Shown here piece by piece: positions 52,201 through 56,163 of a stretch of DNA of 56,163 nucleotides. Location of the stretch: assembly GCA_049282265.1 (NCBI GenBank), contig JBAPTR010000116.1:1-56163 (forward strand), written 5' to 3'. The notes under the pieces were generated by a model. The model did not search any database and was not told the origin of the DNA. It saw only the letters and a list, made by a program, of their open reading frames with translations. The stretch is from CAYUCJ01 sp049282265 (lineage in GTDB: Bacteria > Desulfobacterota > DSM-4660 > Desulfatiglandales > Desulfatiglandaceae). Each line of letters opens with the position of its first letter. Position 1 is the first letter of the stretch. The position numbers were made by a program, and so were the translations under genes.

Positions 52201-52437
52201 ACCTTTATCTTAGGTGTGGCGCCCCTGGTGATTGCCACGGGGGCCGGGGCTGGAAGCCAGAGGGCGGTAGGTACCACGGTCTTTTCGGGCATGGTTGCGG
52301 CAACCATGGCGGGGATTTTTCTCATCCCGCCGCTTTATTATGTGTTTCAGTCATTAGGAGAAAAGACCGGCGCCTGGCTGAAACGGCGTAAGAAGAAAGC
52401 CGGAGCCGATTCCATTGACGAAGATCGAAAACAATAG
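49276..52437 (+). CDS. RND multidrug efflux pump, inner-membrane subunit (HAE-1)
   Basis: 1053 residues, the normal AcrB/MexF length, with 12 membrane helices and two large periplasmic loops. Opening MFSRIFIERPRLAMVVSILI then TLAGLIALFNIPVAQYPPITP; proton-relay aspartates in GLVVDDSIVVVENV (TM4), later GLAAKNAILIVEFA (TM10 region). The trimer expels lipophilic compounds with proton influx. Operon with the adaptor gene, probably under the TetR regulator upstream. Stops at 52437, convergent with the DUF4129 gene. Confidence 0.96.
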   Translation: MFSRIFIERPRLAMVVSILITLAGLIALFNIPVAQYPPITPPVIRVSAVYPGANAKVLADTVAAPIEKEVNGVDKMLYMSSSCSNDGGYSLAVTFAVGTDPDIDQVNLQNRVQLATPKLPQAVVTQGITVRKRSNDMLGAIAFFSPKGTRDKLFLSNYVSKNIKDALVRLDGVSDVSIFGEFEYSMRIWMNPDQLTARGLTADDVITAIRQQNIQAAVGSIGTAPSGDNQQLQYTLRAKGRLNTVEEFKNIIVRSNDQGGLVRIRDIARVELGAKSYGSSTTINGAPALGMGVYRSSGANALKTMKAVRAELKNLAKRMPGDVQYKVIYDTTKYVSAAIHEIEFTLILTFLLVLFVNYIFLQDWRATLVPTVTIPVSLLGTFAVLLALGYSANTIVLFALIMAIGLVVDDSIVVVENVYRVMEKRKLGPKAATMRAMGQVTGPIIATTLVLLAVFVPVGFIPGITGQLYKQFAVTICTAVVISAINALTLSPALCAVFLREQKIRKHGPFAWFNRGLAGSRKLYVAGAAFLIRRLAIALLIFAGVIGAAYFLFTHSPGSFLPPEDQGAFLINTQLPQGASIGRTTKVMEQITKALKNIDGVDDVLGISGFSLLSGTAENVGFGIVVLKPWDARKRPNLQLGAIIRKAQGRLAAISSANIFAFVPPPIHGLGSTGGFDFRLQALEGQPPRKIAAATRALVIAANQDPTLMRVFSTYTANTPQIFLKLHRTRAESLKVPVSRIFSTLQEQLGSGYVNDFNLYGRTYQVKVQADAPYRDAVNDINRLYVRSNEGDMVPLRSLVTLSTILAPQLVYRYNQFDSVQINGNAAPGFSSGQAMATMERLAAKALPPGYGFDWSSMSFQERKAGGKVAMLFALALLFGYLFLVGQYESWTVPLSIILSIPVASLGALAGLWILHLSLSIYAQIGLVLLVGLAAKNAILIVEFAKDRREQGLSVYKAALEGAGIRFRPVLMTAFTFILGVAPLVIATGAGAGSQRAVGTTVFSGMVAATMAGIFLIPPLYYVFQSLGEKTGAWLKRRKKKAGADSIDEDRKQ

Positions 52438-52483
52438 CGCAAGCGGCTGTTGGTGGTACTGGAAAAGAAGAAACCCAACATCA

Positions 52484-53896
52484 TCAATTTGATGTTCTAT
52501 CATGGAAAACAAATAACAGCCTTATTCTTGAAAACCACAGGGAAGGATGCTTCAGTCTGTGCATGGCCCTTCTCGCGTTGCCAAGCCTGATTTCATCCAA
52601 GCGCATCTCTCCATAGGCCTCTTCGTTGAAGGCATCAATGATCACCGCGAACTCCGGTTCAAGTCGGGGAAGTACACCCTTCATTCGATTGCCGTATTCC
52701 TTTGGTGTTTCATGGGCAAGGCGGGTAATGCCGCTTCTTCTTCCCCACCGCTGGAAGGCCGCATAGATCTCGCCTGCGCTCTTGTGGGATCTAAGCGCCC
52801 GGGCCGCGGCCTTCACCATGAAAACAAGAAAATCCAGCTTCCTCCTGAGCCAGGCCAGGAGCGGATCCGAGTTCCATTCGACCTTCTGTCCGTTCGAGGT
52901 TCTGGACATAAGCCACCTGAAGAGATACCAAAGCGACACAATCAGGGCCGACAGGGCCGCAAGGGCAAGCAATATCGCAAGCCCCCAGGCAGCCCCCATC
53001 ATGAGCCGTTCGGCCCAGACGCCCTCCCCGACCGGCGCCTCCGGGGTGGGTGTCTGTGGGGGGGCTCCCATATTCCCGTTCCGGAAATTCTTCGGTCTAA
53101 ACAGGAATTGAAGGATCCCCATGAGGATCGGGCCGAGGGGCGCGGAAACGGCCTTCAGGCCCACATAACCTATTTCCGCCGCCCTGGTTAAATAGGGGAG
53201 GAAGAGAAGGACCAGCCCCGTCCCGAAGGCAAGGACCACCAGTGAAAATCCTAAGAGCGTCCCCAGGGCATGGTAGCCGGAGACAAATGACCTCTCCCCG
53301 CCGCCGTTGTTCCTGGCAAGGCCGATGCCCAGAAGGCTGAAAAGGAAAAAGGGCACTACCATGCCTTGGGCCACGGGGCCGCCCATGACCACGCCTCCTT
53401 TTGCTTCAATCATGAAATGAATGAAAAAGAGGGCAAAAAAAGCGGCTATCCCAAGATCAAAACGGGCGCAGAGGGCCGGGTGATCCGTCGGCTTCGCACC
53501 CAGCCGCGTCCCCCTTACATAAATGAAAACAGAACAAAAGAGGATAAAAAGGATGGAAAGCCAACCAATGAAATCGGGATTGCTTCCAAACAAATCCTTC
53601 AACCACTGGAGCCCCAATAATGGATGGGTTCCGGAGAAAAAATAGTGGAGGGCCCCAAGTGCTCCCGGAAGCAGGCCTACGACATGGATCGCAAGCACCG
53701 TCAGCACCCTCCACCCCCGGCCTTTGGAAATAACGGTGAGCGCTACGGCCAGATAGAAAGGGACCACTATCTCCGTGAGCGGGAAGGGCTTGTTGAGAAA
53801 CGCGCCTGAAAGGAAGGTGACCCAGGCGAAGATCCAGCAAAGCTCCATGCAACCGGCTAATAGGAGCAACAGCACTCTATGCCTTCGCTTGTTCAT
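52484..53896 (-). CDS. DUF4129-domain membrane protein
   Basis: 470 residues with several membrane helices in the first 260, one more at about 305-330, and a C-terminal cytoplasmic DUF4129 segment (AGEIYAAFQRWGRRSGITRL then AHETPKEYGNRM). In related genomes DUF4129 proteins accompany MoxR AAA ATPases and DUF58 proteins, often with transglutaminases. The start overlaps the DUF58 gene by 4 bases (ATGA). Confidence 0.85.
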   Translation of the reverse strand: MNKRRHRVLLLLLAGCMELCWIFAWVTFLSGAFLNKPFPLTEIVVPFYLAVALTVISKGRGWRVLTVLAIHVVGLLPGALGALHYFFSGTHPLLGLQWLKDLFGSNPDFIGWLSILFILFCSVFIYVRGTRLGAKPTDHPALCARFDLGIAAFFALFFIHFMIEAKGGVVMGGPVAQGMVVPFFLFSLLGIGLARNNGGGERSFVSGYHALGTLLGFSLVVLAFGTGLVLLFLPYLTRAAEIGYVGLKAVSAPLGPILMGILQFLFRPKNFRNGNMGAPPQTPTPEAPVGEGVWAERLMMGAAWGLAILLALAALSALIVSLWYLFRWLMSRTSNGQKVEWNSDPLLAWLRRKLDFLVFMVKAAARALRSHKSAGEIYAAFQRWGRRSGITRLAHETPKEYGNRMKGVLPRLEPEFAVIIDAFNEEAYGEMRLDEIRLGNARRAMHRLKHPSLWFSRIRLLFVFHDRTSN

Positions 53897-55101
53897 GGCG
53901 CTTCACCATCCCTGATCCTTATCTCATCAAGATGAAGCTGTTTGAGAAGGGGGTCTCTTGCATCTCCGGATGGAGTCGGGACCCTCCCGCTGATAATGTG
54001 CAGGACCGGCATCCTTCTCCTCCTGAAGAATTCAATCAGCACGGGGCTTGCGGCATCACTGCCATAGGTGAAGTAGAGGCAACTGGTACCCCAGGTCGTC
54101 TTGAGGCCACGATCGAGGGTCTCCACCATATCCCGCTCCGGACGGTTTTCAATCCTCGCAAGGGTTTCAAGGATTGCTGCGGTTTGTCCGCTGCTTCTTG
54201 CCACAGGGATGACGGACAATCCCCCACCCTTCAACTGCGCGTCCGTCACCAAACCTTCGGCGCATCCCTTTTTTTCAAGATGAACGGCGAGAGATGCAGC
54301 CGCTTCAATGGCCTCCTCAAGCTCCTCTTCAGCATGACTTTCCGAGAAGCCCTTCACTTCAAACACCAATAGAACCTTTTCCTGGTCCGAGGGCTCAAAG
54401 ACCTTTTCCTGGAGAAGGTTGTGGCTTGCGCTTGCCTTCCAGTGGATGTATCGGGCCGGTCGCCATGATTGATATTCCCTGGTCCCGAGAAGATACACCG
54501 GATCCTGGAGAGGACTCTTGTCTCCCGCCTTCCCGAATAGGTCTCTGCGTGGGATGGTGATATCCTTGAGCGTGTGAATCCTTGGGTATACAATGAGATT
54601 GAGCTTCTGCAGCCGCCCGACTTCCCTCGGGAAAAACCCGAGAAGGTCCGAGACCTTGAGAGAGATCGCGCCAAGGGAATATACGCCCCTTTTTCTTGCC
54701 GAAAGTTCCCATCTCAAAGAAACCCGCTCGTGCCAGAGGAGACCGGTCTCACGGGAGGCAGGTTCGTCCTTTCTGAAGAAAAGCCCATTGCCTGCGCCCG
54801 CAATCGTTACACGGAGCCACACAGGCAGGAACTTGGCGTTGACTGCCTCAACCGTTAACAGGAGTATTTCCCCGGGGAATACACGCGACTTATCAAGACC
54901 GGAAACGCATGTTACAGCCCTGAGGCTGAATCGACTCCAAAGCCTGGCCCCGCTTACCACCACCAAAACCAGTATCGCCAGAAGGGTCAGCGAGTTCCGA
55001 CCATTTAGAAGTGCAACAAAGAGGGCGGATGCCACCATAAAGCGCATCAGCGGCACCGAAAAGATGGTAGGATCCCTTGTTTCTTGAAACTCTTGGTTCA
55101 T
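53893..55101 (-). CDS. DUF58-domain protein
   Basis: 402 residues. Two N-terminal membrane helices (VASALFVALLNGRNSLTLLAI region) and a cytoplasmic vWA-like domain with the DUF58 core YQSWRPARYIHWKASASHNLL. It is the usual partner and probable target of the MoxR ATPase encoded 4 bp upstream. Role in the family: assembly or activation of envelope or metal-dependent complexes; specific client unknown. Confidence 0.93.
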   Translation of the reverse strand: MNQEFQETRDPTIFSVPLMRFMVASALFVALLNGRNSLTLLAILVLVVVSGARLWSRFSLRAVTCVSGLDKSRVFPGEILLLTVEAVNAKFLPVWLRVTIAGAGNGLFFRKDEPASRETGLLWHERVSLRWELSARKRGVYSLGAISLKVSDLLGFFPREVGRLQKLNLIVYPRIHTLKDITIPRRDLFGKAGDKSPLQDPVYLLGTREYQSWRPARYIHWKASASHNLLQEKVFEPSDQEKVLLVFEVKGFSESHAEEELEEAIEAAASLAVHLEKKGCAEGLVTDAQLKGGGLSVIPVARSSGQTAAILETLARIENRPERDMVETLDRGLKTTWGTSCLYFTYGSDAASPVLIEFFRRRRMPVLHIISGRVPTPSGDARDPLLKQLHLDEIRIRDGEAP

Positions 55102-55105
55102 GTGT

Positions 55106-56053
55106 TTACGTTGAGGGCGAGGGCACCGGGATCTGGCGGATCAGCTCCTTCAGAAACGCCTCCGGCGTCAAACCCCTTAATCTTTCCTGATCCTTAAGGA
55201 TCACCCGATGGGCCATTACTGCCGGAGCAAGATGCTTGATGTCGTCCGGCAGCACATAGGATCTTCCACGCAGGGCAGCCAGGGCCTGGCCGGCCCTCAT
55301 GAGTCCGAGGGATCCCCTGGGGCTTGCTCCAAAGCGGACCTTCTCGTGGGAGCGGGTGGCGCCTGCAATTGACGAGATGTATTCCATCACCGGACGCGAG
55401 ACCAGAATGTCTTTTCTTGACTCCTGCAATTGGGTGATCTGCTCGGGTTTCACCACCGGCTTCAGATCAAGGAGCGGGTCCCTTTTCTTGAAGCGCTCCA
55501 TGATGGTTATTTCTTCATCCCCTTCCGGGTATCCAAGATGAATCCGCAGGAGAAATCTGTCCAGTTGGGCCTCGGGAAGGGGAAAGGTACCCTCGAGTTC
55601 TATGGGATTCTGGGTCGCTATGACAAAAAAAGGAGTTGGAAGGAGATAGGTATGACCGTCAACTGTCACCTGCCTCTCCTCCATGCTCTCCAGAAGGCTT
55701 GATTGGGTGCGGGGGATTGTGCGGTTTATCTCGTCCGCCAAAAGTACATTTGTCTTTACAGGCCCAGGCTGGAAATGAAATTGACCGGTTTTCTGGTTGT
55801 AGATGTTGAATCCCGTAATATCGGCGGGCAGAAGATCAGGGGTGAACTGGACCCTCTTGAATGATCCGCCTATGGTTTGGGCAAGGGACTTGGCAATCAG
55901 GGTCTTTCCCAGCCCCGGGACGTCTTCAATCAGGACATGGCCGTCAGCAAGGAGGGCCACCATGAGCAGTTCCAGCGCTTCAGTCTTCCCTACCACAACC
56001 CCTGACACATTATCCATGATCTTCCGGCACAGGCCAAAATCCATCATCAACAC
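55106..56053 (-). CDS. MoxR-family AAA+ ATPase
   Basis: 315 residues. Walker A DVPGLGKT, Walker B VLLADEINR, sensor 1 VIATQNPIELEG, arginine-finger region GTFPLPEAQLDRFLLRI and sensor 2 GASPRGSLGLM. First gene of the minus-strand MoxR-DUF58-DUF4129 unit. MoxR proteins act as chaperone-like ATPases with DUF58/vWA partners. An ATG three codons in is equally usable as start. Confidence 0.96.
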   Translation of the reverse strand: MLMMDFGLCRKIMDNVSGVVVGKTEALELLMVALLADGHVLIEDVPGLGKTLIAKSLAQTIGGSFKRVQFTPDLLPADITGFNIYNQKTGQFHFQPGPVKTNVLLADEINRTIPRTQSSLLESMEERQVTVDGHTYLLPTPFFVIATQNPIELEGTFPLPEAQLDRFLLRIHLGYPEGDEEITIMERFKKRDPLLDLKPVVKPEQITQLQESRKDILVSRPVMEYISSIAGATRSHEKVRFGASPRGSLGLMRAGQALAALRGRSYVLPDDIKHLAPAVMAHRVILKDQERLRGLTPEAFLKELIRQIPVPSPST

Positions 56054-56092
56054 TCCGTTAACTTATTCCATTTTGCATTCAAGATGATAACA

Positions 56093-56163
56093 AGGCGGCA
56101 AGGAGTAGGCGACGGAGGCGTACGTTATCGGTACGTCGAGGAGCCGACGACGCAGCCAACGCC
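56093..56163. repeat. Probable dispersed intergenic repeat (cut by window end)
   Basis: The GC-rich stretch from CAAGGCGGCAAGGAGTAGGC to GCAGCCAACGCC, with a GCGTACG...GGTACGTC inverted core, has the look of a dispersed repeat found many times in some bacterial genomes (from memory, not checked). It is non-coding and lies upstream of moxR. Confidence 0.45.

Noticed and set aside
1..56163. CRISPR arrays, rRNA and tRNA genes
   Set aside because: No regularly spaced repeats, cloverleaf-like segments or rRNA-like stretches were noticed on reading both strands; a covariance-model search was not possible.

Overview
The window looks like a chromosome segment of a strictly anaerobic Desulfobacterota-type bacterium (a sulfate reducer or syntroph relative). 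Grounds: a Ni-CO dehydrogenase operon, rubrerythrin, a multihaem cytochrome, a YqeB/EF2563-type selenium-molybdenum hydroxylase accessory protein, NDP-forming acyl-CoA synthetases, and two genes that only make sense if in-frame TGA codons are read as selenocysteine. No rRNA, tRNA or CRISPR array was seen. The species cannot be named from this sequence alone.

Layout. 1-3.4 kb: two rhodanese-family selenoprotein genes (the first, cut by the window edge, is fused to an eight-haem HAO-like cytochrome), a cupin and rubrerythrin. 3.4-9.7 kb, minus strand: threonine degradation (kbl-tdh), an MltF-like lytic transglycosylase, and three odd hydrolase-like genes (PLA2-like, DUF6765-like, permuted-papain-like). 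9.9-14.9 kb: a histidine-kinase relic, yqeB, and the CO dehydrogenase operon FNOR-cooF-cooS. 15.2-21.8 kb: an accessory patchwork: a nucleotidyltransferase pair, a brnTA toxin-antitoxin locus with brnT split by a 188-bp MITE, integron-like attC sites with cassette-type ORFs, a 763-residue protein with a class III cyclase-like domain, and one whole plus one remnant REP-associated transposase element. 22-29.2 kb: PatB-like lyase, nitroreductase, DinB, broken methyltransferase, GNAT, OvoA (ovothiol synthesis) and an unknown. 29.8-36.5 kb: BrkB/YhjD-like membrane protein, M20 peptidase, dienelactone hydrolase, and an M1 aminopeptidase flanked by 55-bp direct repeats. 36.7-37.7 kb: two damaged toxin-antitoxin loci. 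37.7-45.9 kb: URO-D-like protein, then MarR, MFS carrier, two acyl-CoA synthetase alpha subunits, a beta subunit and an AMP-forming ligase, probably one organic-acid uptake and activation module. 46-52.4 kb: lipoprotein, thioesterase, TetR regulator and an RND efflux pair. 52.5-56 kb: MoxR-DUF58-DUF4129 cluster on the minus strand.

The strongest new biology is the selenoprotein pair at the left edge: a rhodanese domain with active-site U-A-U joined to an octahaem cytochrome, next to a small exported rhodanese with C-A-U at the same place, both followed by the same GTGCC/GGCAC hairpin at SECIS distance. The second clear result is the MITE in brnT: removing 188 bp plus one 6-bp target duplication restores an intact 89-residue toxin frame. 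In all three two-component toxin-antitoxin loci of the window one partner is broken.
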